From: Ophiocordyceps camponoti-saundersi (nom. inval.)
Lineage: Eukaryota > Ascomycota > Sordariomycetes > Hypocreales > Ophiocordycipitaceae
Assembly: GCA_003339415.1 (NCBI GenBank)
Contig: PDHQ01000017.1
Span: 8,877-72,876, forward strand
Direction of reading: 5' to 3'
DNA length: 64,000 bases
Of this stretch, positions 32,389-42,043 are shown piece by piece. Position 1 is the stretch's first letter. Each line of letters starts with the position of its first letter. The position numbers and the translations under genes are program-made. The notes under the pieces are model-generated. The model was not told the origin of the DNA. It saw only the letters and a list, made by a program, of their open reading frames with translations, and ran no database searches.

Positions 32389-33303
32389 TTAGCTGCCGTC
32401 GTCACCTCTGCTCATCCTCAAGACCTCCTGCTTTCTCGCCTTTGCTTGCGGCTTTTTCGACTTCTTCACTGACAGAGGGTTCGGGCCCTTGGGTCCTCGC
32501 TTCCTCCTCTTCTTCTTCTCGCCCTTGTCCGTCGTCTCGTCATCTTCCTTGGTAGATGATTGATCTCCCTTGGTAGACGAATGACCGGCATCATCCCGAT
32601 TGCCGTCGCTGGCCTGTTCACGCTTTCTCTTGCCCAGTGTCGCCTTGATTTCCGCTCTAAACTTGCTCTTCTCATCCCTCGCTCGCGTCAGCGCACTCTC
32701 GTCCGACATGGGTTCGAGGATCATGACGCTCCGCCGGACATAGATCAAGGGCACTCCTCGGATGCCCCGCAGCATTCGCCGGACTTCCTGGCTCTGGCTC
32801 GCAACGACATATCGATGCTTGTTTTCGCCCTTTTCCTTGCCGTCTATCACGGACCGCATGCACTCCATGGTGCTGAGCGGCTCTGGGTATTCGTCAGGGT
32901 GGTGACCACAACGCCGTCTCTCAAATGACTTTGCCGCGTCGATGATGTCGCTTACTCCCGGTTCGTCTTTGCGCGCATACAGCTTCCGGATCTCGCACTG
33001 AGTAATCACTGGAAATGTCAGTCTTTCCGTCCAGCCAGCTCCGTCGCCTATTCGACATACTCGGCTTGACTTTTCCATGAAGCGTTCTCTGAAGCGCCGG
33101 ATCGAGTTCCATTTTGAACCGATATGTGTCGAAGACCATCTCTGCGTCCACTGGCGGCGATGTCATCGTCAGTTGAGCCCCAAAGCTCGGGCGTTGATGA
33201 ACAGGACTGACATACCAAGAACTTGGTACGGCTCGCGGAAGCCAAATGTCATGGAGTACTGCTCCATGAGCTTCCGGTATTGCTTTGATCGTTTTCCCCT
33301 CAT
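32389..33303 (-). CDS. UTP23: UTP23-like small-subunit processome protein
   Basis: Three exons, 33216-33303, 33061-33150 and 32389-33008, give 265 aa. The introns are 65 nt and 52 nt with CTGAC branches. Conserved pieces appear in order: MRGKRSKQYRKLMEQYSMTF at the start, FREPYQVLVDAEMV, LHGKVKPMITQCEIRKLY (formed exactly across intron 2), the zinc-binding Cys/His region RRCGHHPDEYPEPLSTMEC, HRYVVASQS, IRGVPLIYVRRSVMILEP, and GPKGPNPLSVKKSKK near the basic C-terminus. Utp23 is a PIN-like protein of the SSU processome that binds the snR30/U17 region and is needed for early 18S rRNA processing in the nucleolus; the yeast protein is not thought to need nuclease activity. Four CACGTG elements lie 100-195 bp upstream of the ATG. 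Confidence 0.94.
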
Positions 33304-33950
33304 CTTTGCTGTAGCTGCCGACCGCGACAGGCAGACTCTGATATCACGCTCGCTGATGGTGTTTGAAAATGCATTGCTTATCGTAGTGATAAACTTCCGA
33401 TAGCACGTGTGATAATGTTCTTCACAGCACGTGAGATCAACGCGACCCGCCCCCTTATTGCACGTGATAGCATGGCGACTATCTGACAGCACGTGACGCT
33501 AGTTACTCCACAACCCGCCTCATGCCAAACGTCCGCTCTTAACAGATCTTCCGTGTAATGAGCAAAGATCCGATTCTACATACATATATATGCTGCGTTT
33601 ATAAACGGTGATATATATTCAGCATATATGCATATGTCTATGGAACATGATAGTATGTATATACATATCTACGGAGTAAAGTAAGATCTTCATGTGGACT
33701 CGATTAACGTCCATACGGGAAGCTACAGAGTCTATTACATTCTTCCACTGGCATTATCATGAATCAAGTCGACCTAGGCATACCTAGGTATTAGGTGAAA
33801 ACATATGTACATACATACATACAGACATACAGACCACGCAAGCTCCTTAAGCAGATGCCCCCAGATCGATCTCAAAATGCATGTCCGTTATTATATGTAC
33901 AAGGAAAGGTTAGAGGGACATCGTAGTGTCTGCCCTCCATGCGGGGACGC
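33304..33950. promoter_or_regulatory. UTP23 promoter with four CACGTG elements; AT-rich spacer
   Basis: CACGTG cores at 33404-33409, 33428-33433, 33461-33466 and 33490-33495 lie within 92 bp. Each is written GCACGTG(T/A). The 33560-33700 segment is AT-rich with TATATA/CATATA repeats. The right end is the 3' UTR of the phosphatase gene. CACGTG is the core bound by Cbf1-like bHLH factors in fungi; which factor acts here is unknown. Confidence 0.6.
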
Positions 33951-35221
33951 TCATGTCTGGTTCTTGATACAGAGGGCGGCGACGACGCTGATGTCGTCTG
34001 GTTTGCCTATCCATGACCTGGTAAGTCTCCGTAAGAACTCTGACGGACTGAGATCAACAAACCTCCTTCGCTTGCCAAGCCTTCTTCGATGGCGCGCTCC
34101 ATAAAGGGGCTCTCGGCAAACGGGTCCACTGCGACGGTACGAGCCGCCTTCATCAGGTCCTCGGCCAATGTGTTCATGCCGCCGTTGCGGCCTCCCGTTC
34201 GGTCAGTGGGTAAAGACTGGCCCTCAGCCGACTCCCACTGGGCGATGCTCGTAACGACCGACTCGACAATCTCATGTTCCCACAAGTTATCGACGACGCC
34301 ATCGCTCATGGCGAGTATCACATCACCCAGCTCCAATTCCACTACGTCGGTGACTGCGTTAGCTTCGGGCGTGTCAGGGCTGTTGGTGCCCAGCTGGCGC
34401 GGGCAGTCGAACCAGTGCCACTGCTCCGTAGTCTTGTAAACGACGTCACGAGTGCGAGGCCGAATGACCATGACCCGGGAGTCGCCCAGATTCGTCACGT
34501 AAAGAAGCGGAGACGGCTCGTCGGCACCGTTGTGTATTCTGTAGTGAAGCTGGGCGCCGCACGTTGTCGTGGTTCCTTGCCAGTCGTGGGGGACCGTAGC
34601 ATCCAGCGTCTTCTGGTAGGCCGCCTGGAGCGTGGTAATCGGGTGTGGATCGGGGGCCACTTCAGACGACGGTGCTTCAGACGAGGCCAACCTCGCCCGC
34701 TCTTCCTCGATAGCAGCAGCCCAAAAGTGTAATATCAGCCGCGACCAAAGACTTGACAGCGATCAGCGCGCGAAAAGTGTCGACAGATTGCTTGGGATGA
34801 GTTACCCGGCGTGGCCGCGGGGACGTGTGGCCCACGCGCCGACTCCATCATTGGCGCAGACGAAGTAGTCGCTGACATATACTGCGTCGTCGCCGTTGGT
34901 GAGACCTCTTAGCAGTTCCCCGTTAACGTAGCCCCTGCGATTGCGGCTTTGGTGATGGGTGCTCAGCGGGTCGGAGAAGGACGCGGACGGCGGCGATAGG
35001 AACGGGGGCGGAAAGGGTCGTGGCGCCCGCTTCGCAAAGAGGGCGACGCCAGTCTCGAAGCGAAATGGCAGTGGCGGCGGCCTCTGACGTCGTTCGGTGG
35101 GTGAGGATGCCGACGAGGCGGAGCGGCGCAAGATCGGGCTGAGGAGTCGCGAGGGGGTCGAGAGGAAAGCCGTCGGGATGACGACCGTCACCGGGAGCCG
35201 AGTCGCACGTATTCCCCTCAT
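33951..35221 (-). CDS. PTC7: PTC7-like mitochondrial protein phosphatase 2C
   Basis: Three exons, 34806-35221, 34063-34751 and 33951-34006, give 386 aa. Introns are 54 nt (GTAACT) and 56 nt (GTTTGT donor, TAG acceptor). The N-terminus (MRGIRATRLPVTVVIPTAFL, then Ser/Arg/Pro-rich) looks like a mitochondrial presequence. PP2C motifs follow: VCANDGVGAWA (metal-binding Asp), TTTCGAQLHY, VTNLGDSRVMVIR, AMSDGVVDNLWEHEI and KPDDISVVAALC at the end, which forms across the last intron. Yeast Ptc7 dephosphorylates Coq7 and so promotes coenzyme Q synthesis; in filamentous fungi the role is assumed by homology. Intron 1 joins PRGHAG to LWSRLILHFWAAAIEEE, as expected for the family. A CACGTGAC element lies at 35355-35362, about 135 bp upstream. 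Confidence 0.91.
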
Positions 35222-36012
35222 AGATGAGGCACCGGCGTCAGCCCGTCAAGTCGCTGGCCGCAGCCTCTCTCTGACGGGCTCGAGGGGCCGGAGATGGCGA
35301 AGTCGGCGAGGCAACGTGCGAAGAAGCGGCGCCAGCTGGCGGAGATTGCCCGGACACGTGACAGGGATAAGGGTCCGGACAGCCAGCAGGTAGGATACGG
35401 TCGTCTCCAACGGCTCTGCCGGTGGGACGGATTTGGATATGCATATACATACACACATGCATAGGGCTTGTAAATATATGTACAGGTGTCTCAAGGCCAT
35501 AAGGGCTGCCAAAGCATTAGCTATCAGAGGATTCTCAAGACTCATCAATCCGTGGTGTTTTACACTACTTATACACCTACATGGCGTTTGTTCTTGTTAA
35601 GCAGCAATCCCTTCTTGATGTTTGTTCATTACATATGTACGTCTTCCAGACTCCTAACAGCTCTGCCGCTATGTCAGTCTGGCAGTCCCTGTTCGGGGCT
35701 CGGTCGTCTCATCTGGCTGAGCATCATTTCGGTGGCGAATTACCTTTGGCCAAGGCAATATAACAGGCCTCCAAGGCCCAGAAAGGATGTCTTGCAGGGT
35801 CATGAAATGAAGCCTGATTGGCAGGAGTATCGATTGTATGAGGAAGAAGAAAACTAACATGGCCTGTGGCCTGCAAGAATCACAAACCACTCTTCCCTGG
35901 GCCGACGATGCTGACATGTTCCCTATCAACCCTTCTTCTCAACAATGTCGACTTCCTTCGGGTTCGCCAGCTTCCTCTGGTGAATGTCCTCCCTTATATC
36001 CATAGCCCTGTT
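35222..36012. other. Intergenic region, PTC7 to membrane-module array
   Basis: It holds the PTC7 promoter (CACGTG at 35355-35360) and about 500 bp in which I see no gene. Short frames at 35486-35860 and 35581-35763 show no recognisable features. Confidence 0.5.
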
Positions 36013-37790
36013 CTAATACTGTGCTTCCTCCAATGTCACGCGCCTCCGGTTAGGTACCTTGACCGGGGCGGGAAATTGAAGATTGGCCTCCGCGCGGGTT
36101 GAATTAAACGGGCTTGGGGCGAGCGAGCGGATAAAACCGCTCGGTACGGCAGGCGTCCACAAGTGGATGCTCGAGAGGCACGCTCGGGCGCGCGCTCGGC
36201 GGACCCTGCCGAACTCCAAGTCGCTAGCCCGCGTGTAGATCCGATATGGCAGAAGCCACATCGGGCCCATTACGAGGACCAGGACAAGAGCCAGGCCGAA
36301 GACCGACCCGTACGCAATTCCTGCAATAACGCCGGCAGGGCAAGTGGACGCCCGAAAGGACACGCGCGCCCGGCGGGCGGCCCTGGCCTCGATTCTCCAG
36401 GCCACCCACAGGAACCACCGGTGCGGGAAACACGAGATTCACCTCTGCCCGCAGCGAGTCGAAAGGTGTAGCGGTCGGGGAGCGGAGGAACCCGCTCGGG
36501 ACAACTGGCTTCCATACGGATACCGTCCGAACAACCAGGCATCGCGAGTATCCTGCGCCTGGTCCCGCAGCTTGCTGCGATACGTCAGTAAATATACACG
36601 CCAATGCTGGCAATAACGTCAACTTACCGCCGATGGCCCAGGGCCCTCCCGAACAGATCCTCTCTCGCCTCCATGTCCCACTTCCATTTAACGGCGTCCC
36701 AGTACGTCGTTTTCCTGCGGTTTAAAACCATAGGGGCTGGGACGGCGAGGTCTAGGTCGACCTCGGCACGTATTGAGTCGAATGGAGTCGGGGGAAAGGG
36801 GCGGATAAACCCGCTCGGGACAGGTGGCTTCCACATACAGTTGCGAATCAAAAAGCCGCGGGCGCGGCCCCGGCCCCAAGAGAAACCTCCGCGCGGAGGG
36901 AATCGAAGGGAGTGTCATAGGTCAGGTGTCGTCCTTCCAATCCATGTCCCAATTCCACTGGAAAGCGTCCCAGTGCGTTATGCGCCTGCGGTTTAAAACC
37001 ACAGGGGCTGGGAACGTTAAGTCGACCTCCGCACGTAGCGAGTCGAAGGGCGTTTGGGGCATAGAGCGGAGTAACCCGCTCGGAACAGCTGGCTTCCACA
37101 GGTAGTGTCGGATTAAGAATCCACGAGCACGGCCCCGGCCCCAAGAGAAACCTCCGCGCGGAGGGAATCGAAGGGAGTGTCAGAGGTCGGTGTCGTCCTT
37201 CCAATCCATGTCCAAATTCCACATGCAAGCATCCCAGCGCGTGATTTTCCTGCGGTTTAGAGCCACAGGGGCTGGGAATGCCAGGTCCATATCCACCTCC
37301 GCACGGAGGGAAGTGAATGGAGTTAGCGGAAGTGACCGGATGAAGCCGCTTGGGACTTCCGTCGACAGACCGACGCCTCGCCTGTGGCAGCGACATCTGG
37401 CCGGTAGGAAGACGTTCCGACGATGTGCGAGAGACGAGGGTGTGGGTGTGGGTATAGGTGTGTGGTTATGAGTATAAGGTAGGATGACAAGTAGTACGTA
37501 TAGATGGATAGATAGATGAAGTTGTTATAGAGATAGCAAAGGAGAGAGGAAAGGAGATGAGAGAGGGGGAGAACGATGGCAGTATAAATACTTTTTTTTG
37601 GGAGAGAGGGAGGGAGTGGTCCTTGACTGCTGGTGAAAGAATTGTCGGCCTCAGGCTAGAAGTCGTCTCTGAGCAGTGAATCACAGATTGAACGTCAGCG
37701 GCATCGGCCAAGGCTCAGGGCAGGCTGGAAGGCCAGGGCGGGTGACAAAGTCAGCCATCGTGGTCTATTATGGCTGAAACGAAAGGGGAA
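36013..37790 (-). pseudogene. Rearranged tandem array of membrane-protein gene modules
   Basis: Reading the minus strand from right to left, the start region of the 26.4-27.2 kb gene is recognisable at 37725-37790 (MADFVTRPGLP and its upstream flank), then the gene breaks off. Five copies of the WKP...TPFDSLRAEV...FPAPVVLNRR module follow, near 37190-37360, 36925-37130, 36625-36880, 36340-36510 and 36013-36250. The third continues through a copy of intron 1 (36569-36629) into KLRDQAQDTRDAWLFGRYP. The fifth carries a full hydrophobic segment (AGVIAGIAYGSVFGLALVLV). The second and third repeat with a 265-bp period (shared sequence at 36880 and 37145). Frames shift between modules, so I call it a decayed array; parts such as 36013-36405 or 36624-36851 could still be translated. 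Confidence 0.65.
37397..37724. other. Segment interrupting the 5' end of the module array
   Basis: This stretch separates the recognisable start region of the array (37725 upward) from its modules. It contains a GT-rich run (37436-37470) and a GATA-rich run (37500-37520). I see no gene and no clear element ends, so deletion, insertion or simple divergence are all possible. Confidence 0.4.
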
Positions 37791-37889
37791 TTGAAAGAGG
37801 GCCTATGGTGATGCGTGAGGACCGCGTGGATATAGGACACGAGTCCATTGACCCGGTCAGCCATGATCTTCGCGAGGCTGAGGAGAAAA

Positions 37890-38342
37890 TTAAAAGCCTG
37901 GAATGAAGCTGATGACGTTTTCTCTCCTTTGCAGCCGCCAGTTGGATCTTAAGATTGTTCGCACATCTCCTGCATCTTAGCCGGGATTGGCTTCAGGAGG
38001 GACCATCAAGTTGGCGAAACCGGCGCCAACGATGACACTTCGATAGATTCCACCATGAATCTCGGTCGGCACATCCGGGCGATCTCTCGAGATGACAGAT
38101 ATCCCCGTAGCCAGTGCACGATGGCTTTCCTTGATCAATGCCTCTGAGGGATACTGCTTCTCAACGACAAAGGCGTGCATCATGTGCTGGTATGCCTTCC
38201 CATGCTGAAAGGTCTCATCTTGACATCGAATGATGCATTGCGTGGACTTGTGCCAAAGATCCAGAGACTGGCGATCGCAGAATCTGGCGAGAGAATCTCC
38301 GTCACAGACTTCCAGATTCTCCCGTTGAGAACCTCGCGACAT
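37890..38342 (-). pseudogene. Truncated Fic/Fido-domain gene
   Basis: An open frame from 38342 to 37977 reads as the N-terminal part of a fungal Fic/Fido-domain protein: MMHAFVVEKQYPSEALIKES, HRALATGISVISRDRPDVP and GGIYRSVIVGAGFANLMVPP. After a stop at 37977 the similarity continues in shifted frames as KMQEMCEQ and then LKIQLAAAKERK, so at least two frameshifts are present. The HPFxDGNGR catalytic motif that Fic AMP-transferases need is absent; the sequence loses similarity near 37890 before reaching it. It lies between the membrane-module array and a retroelement fragment. The family call rests on remembered motif layout, not on a search. Confidence 0.55.
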
Positions 38343-38622
38343 GGTTGAAAGGTGGGGGCAAGGGTGCAGGAATCAGCCCGAAAGCCAGCTTCACCATCTC
38401 AGTGAAGGAATGGGCTGCCAATCGCGTTCCCTGGGGTAGACGGATGGGCTGAAGCTAGGAAAAGCATTCACCCCGAACCAGGTTGTGTTGCCGCACGGCA
38501 CCTGCAGCGTGAATGCCGTGTCGACTAGCCGGCGTAGCCCCCGTGCGGGGCCGGACTATCCCCACCAATAGGTAGAAGTTCAGTGGGTGAACAATCCAAC
38601 GCTTACCGAATTCTGCTTCGGT

Positions 38623-38658
<36 letters not shown>

Positions 38659-38825
38659 GAACGTCGCTATGAACGCTTGGCCGCCACAAGCCAGTTCCGT
38701 GATACCACGCGGACGACGTCCCGTCCGCGCACGACGCTTCTCGGCCCGCACGGCCGGTAGGCGCCGTCGCCCTCTCGGGCGGGCGTAGCCCGTACCTTGA
38801 GCCGCCCTGCGCGGCGACCCACACC
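38343..38825. other. Non-coding spacer, GC-rich on its right side
   Basis: No gene is seen. Short GC-rich inverted stretches such as GCCCCCGTGCGGGGC (38536-38550) and CCGCCCTGCGCGGCG (38802-38816) stand out. The right part presumably belongs to the degenerated element whose integrase fragment follows. Confidence 0.4.
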
Positions 38826-39218
38826 TTAGCGAGCGTTGAACCGGCCAGCACCCCCGGGGGCGGGCGTCACCCGCCTACGTCCCCTCGATCTGGGCGACAC
38901 CTGATCTTCTAGATGTCGAAGACCGTCGTCCATCCGAAACCCTGTCAACAATTCGCTCGGGGGCGTCTTGATAACTGAAGAGGAAGAGTTGTTGAGGGAG
39001 AATTGAAGAGCTGGCAGGGCATCGGTCCAGCATTTGGTTGGGAAGTCTGCGGAGAAGAATCTTAAGGCGATCTCAACGGTCTGGTTCTGTCGTTCTGGCT
39101 GTCCGTCTGTCTGAGGATGATATGCTGTTGACATCAAAAGCTTGGTTCCGAAGGCTGACCACAGGGTTTTCCAGAAGTCAGATGTGAATTTGGGGTCCCG
39201 GTTGGATATATCTGGGAT
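38826..39218 (-). mobile_element. Ty3/gypsy retrotransposon fragment, integrase core
   Basis: One minus-strand frame encodes about 130 residues: [20 protein letters not shown], then [20 protein letters not shown], then [13 protein letters not shown]. This is the second half of a Ty3/gypsy integrase catalytic core, including the Asp of NRDPKF and the Glu of DGQPER from the D,D,E triad. It then reads LLTGFRMDD before losing similarity. Reverse transcriptase, RNase H, gag and LTRs are not seen nearby, so this is a small relic. There is a stop just upstream at about 39219. Confidence 0.85.
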
Positions 39219-40901
39219 CTAAAACGCCAAAATATGTCGCAGAGATGGCTCAATTGGTATAGCCCAGTACCCATGCTTCAGTTCAAACATGCCAAGGCAA
39301 AAGAAAGTCCTGTCGCTTCAGAGGTTGCCGTGGCTGCTCGTGCTGGCCGCTGGTGACGTTTACATCCTGGCCTGGGCCGAAAGCAGCCCAAAGAGCGGCT
39401 TCACGATGATCCATCCGTATGTGATCTGACGCGGTGCCGGCACCGTAGGCGTTCATGTTGTTTTCCTCATAGTTGGTGGTGCAGTTGTTGTCATTGGTGT
39501 TGTTGTCGACGACGGCTGGTGATGTCTAGACCGAGTCCAACTCCCCCAATCATATTGGTACCGAAAAAAATCGGCCGAATCATTGCTTCAGGGACCTCTT
39601 TGTCGATAATTATCTGTTGAGAGGAGTCGTGTTCAGCATGCACACACTGGACACACGGGGGCTGACGGGCCTGGAGCCCCTTGACAATCTTACAACGCGA
39701 GGAAGGCATCGCAGGCTGTTGCTGCTCGACGGGGTGGCAGGCGAGGGCGGTCACTCGACCCGCACGCGTTGATGTTGTAGTTGACGCCCAAAACCCCATC
39801 GGGTGTGAGGTTGAATTCGTCACCGGCGGTGCCAGGGGAAGCGGACATGGCTATTGTTGAAGCTCCTGGTGCTGCTGCTTTCGACGCTGCTGCTGATCGT
39901 GGACATCCAGCCTGCTGCCAGATCGAAAAGCTTTCAGGTATCTTGGTCTTCAGCGTGCTGGCGGCAAACGTCAGCGGCATGGATAGAAAAGGAACGCTGC
40001 TTGCTGACCTGTGATGAAGACATGGTTGGCCATCCTTTGGAAATGGTACCACGAAGCGATGGCCTCATCATTGCACATTTCTGTGGGCTTGATGGGGGGA
40101 GAATTGATCTCCAGCCAGTAGAAGAAAGAATTTGGATACCAGATGTTGTCTGCCTGGTTTGTTTTGGAGAATCAACAGCAAACAAGCGGGCAGCCAGCCA
40201 TGTTGATGTGTTCAAGAAGCCAGCAAATGAAAAAGGTTGGGGATGCCGAATGAAGTGAGAAGATGACTGCAGTGTTGAGTTAGCCGTTGCCCCTGATGGA
40301 GGGAAAAGGGGGCGACTCACCTTAGGCAGGCGAACATGCCAACAATAACATACACCAACACCGAATACGGGTAGGAGCTAGGTAAGTATGATGAAAGAGT
40401 CAAGAGGCACAGAACACTACTCTTCAAGAAACGAAGACACAAGAAGCAACGACGAGACTTATGGGTGAAGCTTTGTGTAGCAAGATCGCCTGTTGTCTCG
40501 CAGTTGCAGTTGCAGGTATGAAGGTCTGAGGAGGAATCACTTACTACGGGGAGGTAGAGAGAGGTAGGAGGTCGAATATGTGTACAATTAGCACATTGGT
40601 TCCAGCCCGCCAGCTGGCACGGCCAATGGCCAATGGGCAGTGGCATTCCCGGCATAATTTTTCTTCTCCCCACAACCGCCACCAGCTAATGGAACGAGGC
40701 CTGACGCCTGTCTACGAATCGAACATGTCGCTGCTGCCCGCCAATCTGCCTGCAGAATACTCTCGAGCAGACATGAGGCACGTGACCGTGAGCCTCTAGG
40801 CAGACGACCGTAGTCCGTACCTAGTTAACGACGGTCGACGTCCTCGGCATCAGAGCAAGAAAAATTCATCATCCGCCTTTGCGCCGCTTCTCGCACGCGC
40901 C
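39219..40901. other. 1.7-kb region of unclear content; MTD1 promoter at right end
   Basis: Several overlapping frames on both strands (for example minus 39690-40052 and 39934-40320, plus 39854-40258) have no recognisable domain and none gives a coherent exon chain. Repeated GTTGTTGTC near 39458-39515 encodes Asn-rich readings on the minus strand. It may be a decayed gene. A GGCACGTGACC element (CACGTG 40779-40784) lies about 120 bp before the MTD1 start. Confidence 0.4.
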
Positions 40902-42043
40902 ATGGAGTCGCAAGCCGCTCCCAAGACGTGCAAGGTCATCACGGCCGAGACAATCGCCAAGGGCCTCTTGTCCGAGGTCAAGGAGACGTTGGCCAAGGTT
41001 CAAGGACCCAACGGCTCGCGGCCCACGCTCGTCGCTTTCCTTGCCAATGACGACGCGGCGGCGGTCAAGTATGCCGAGTGGTCGAAGAAGACGTGCGAGG
41101 AAAAGTGAGGACGAGCCACGCCGATCCCGGTCGACGGCACGGGACTGATGGTCTTTAGCGGCTTCAATTTCGACCTTCGCATCGTCGACAAGGAGCAACT
41201 CGAGGAGGAGATTATGCGAGCCAATGATGATGACGAGGTGGACGGCATCATCGTCTATTATCCCATTTTCCCTCAGAACCCCACCCACGACAAGTACGTT
41301 CAGGAAACCGTCGATCTTTCCAAAGACGTCGAAGGCCTAAGTCACAAACACCTTCACAACATGTATCACAACGTCCGCTTTCTGGACCCTCCTGATAACC
41401 AGAAGAAGTCGATCCTGCCGTGCACGCCGCTGGCTGTGGTCAAGATTCTCGAATATCTACAGATCTACAATCCCATCTTGGCGTCTGGAAATCGCCTGTT
41501 TGGTAAGACGATAACGGTCATCAATCGTTCCGAGGTCAACGGGCGCCCCCTCGCCGCCCTGCTAGCCAATGACGGGGCCACGGTCTACTCAGTGGACGTG
41601 ACGGGCGTGCAGCTCTTTACCAGAGGCCAGGGTATCAAGCATCCCCGCCACCATGTGCAGGATAAGCAGGGCTGGGGTCTTGAAAACTGCCTTCCCCTGA
41701 GCGATGTGATTATTGGCGGTGTGCCGGCCGAGTCGTTCAAGGTGCCGACGGAGCTGATTCGAGACGGTGCCGCATGCATCAACTTCTCGTCGTACAAGAA
41801 CTTTGACGGCCCTGCGATAAAAGAAAAGGCCGCCATTTACGTTCCCTCCGTCGGCAAGGTCACCATCGCGGCTCTACTGCGCAATCTGGTGGTAAGAACG
41901 GAATTGCCAGCTACACTTGTCCACTTCTTGCTAACCGCATTTCTTCTGAATGCTATCAGCGCCTGGTCGCCAACCGTCCGGCAAAGGACGGCGCAGATAA
42001 GGCTATGCTGCAGGCCAAGAGTGAGGCTTTTGCGGACGATTGA
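40902..42043 (+). CDS. MTD1: NAD-dependent 5,10-methylenetetrahydrofolate dehydrogenase
   Basis: Three exons, 40902-41104, 41159-41891 and 41960-42043, give 339 aa. Intron 1 (54 nt, GTGAGG donor, ACTGAT branch, TTTAG acceptor) joins YAEWSKKTCEE to NGFNFDLRIVD. Intron 2 (68 nt, GTAAGA donor, GCTAAC branch) joins RNLV to RLVANRP. Motifs of the cytosolic, monofunctional yeast Mtd1 type are present: the Tyr/Lys/Cys region YAEWSKKTCEENGF, VDGIIVYYPIFPQNPTHDKY, SILPCTPLAVVKILEY, TITVINRSEVNGRPLAALLA and YVPSVGKVTIAALLRNLV. The enzyme oxidises methylene-THF to methenyl-THF with NAD in one-carbon metabolism. The start is the first ATG after a short leader and preserves KVITAETIAKGLL. Confidence 0.94.

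Noticed and set aside
32921..33166. Minus-strand frame continuing UTP23 exon 2 through intron 2
   Set aside because: It is intron read-through; splicing at 33060/33009 restores the family motif VKPMITQC.
39240..39312. tRNA-like stretch (GGCTCAATTGGTATAG and GTTCAAAC)
   Set aside because: D-loop and T-loop look-alikes are present, but the T-stem and acceptor stem do not pair and the spacing does not fit a cloverleaf.
39854..40258. Plus-strand frame starting with a signal-peptide-like LKLLVLLLSTLLLIVD
   Set aside because: It lacks an ATG at the start, the hydrophobic run comes from CTGCTG repeats, and no downstream features support secretion.
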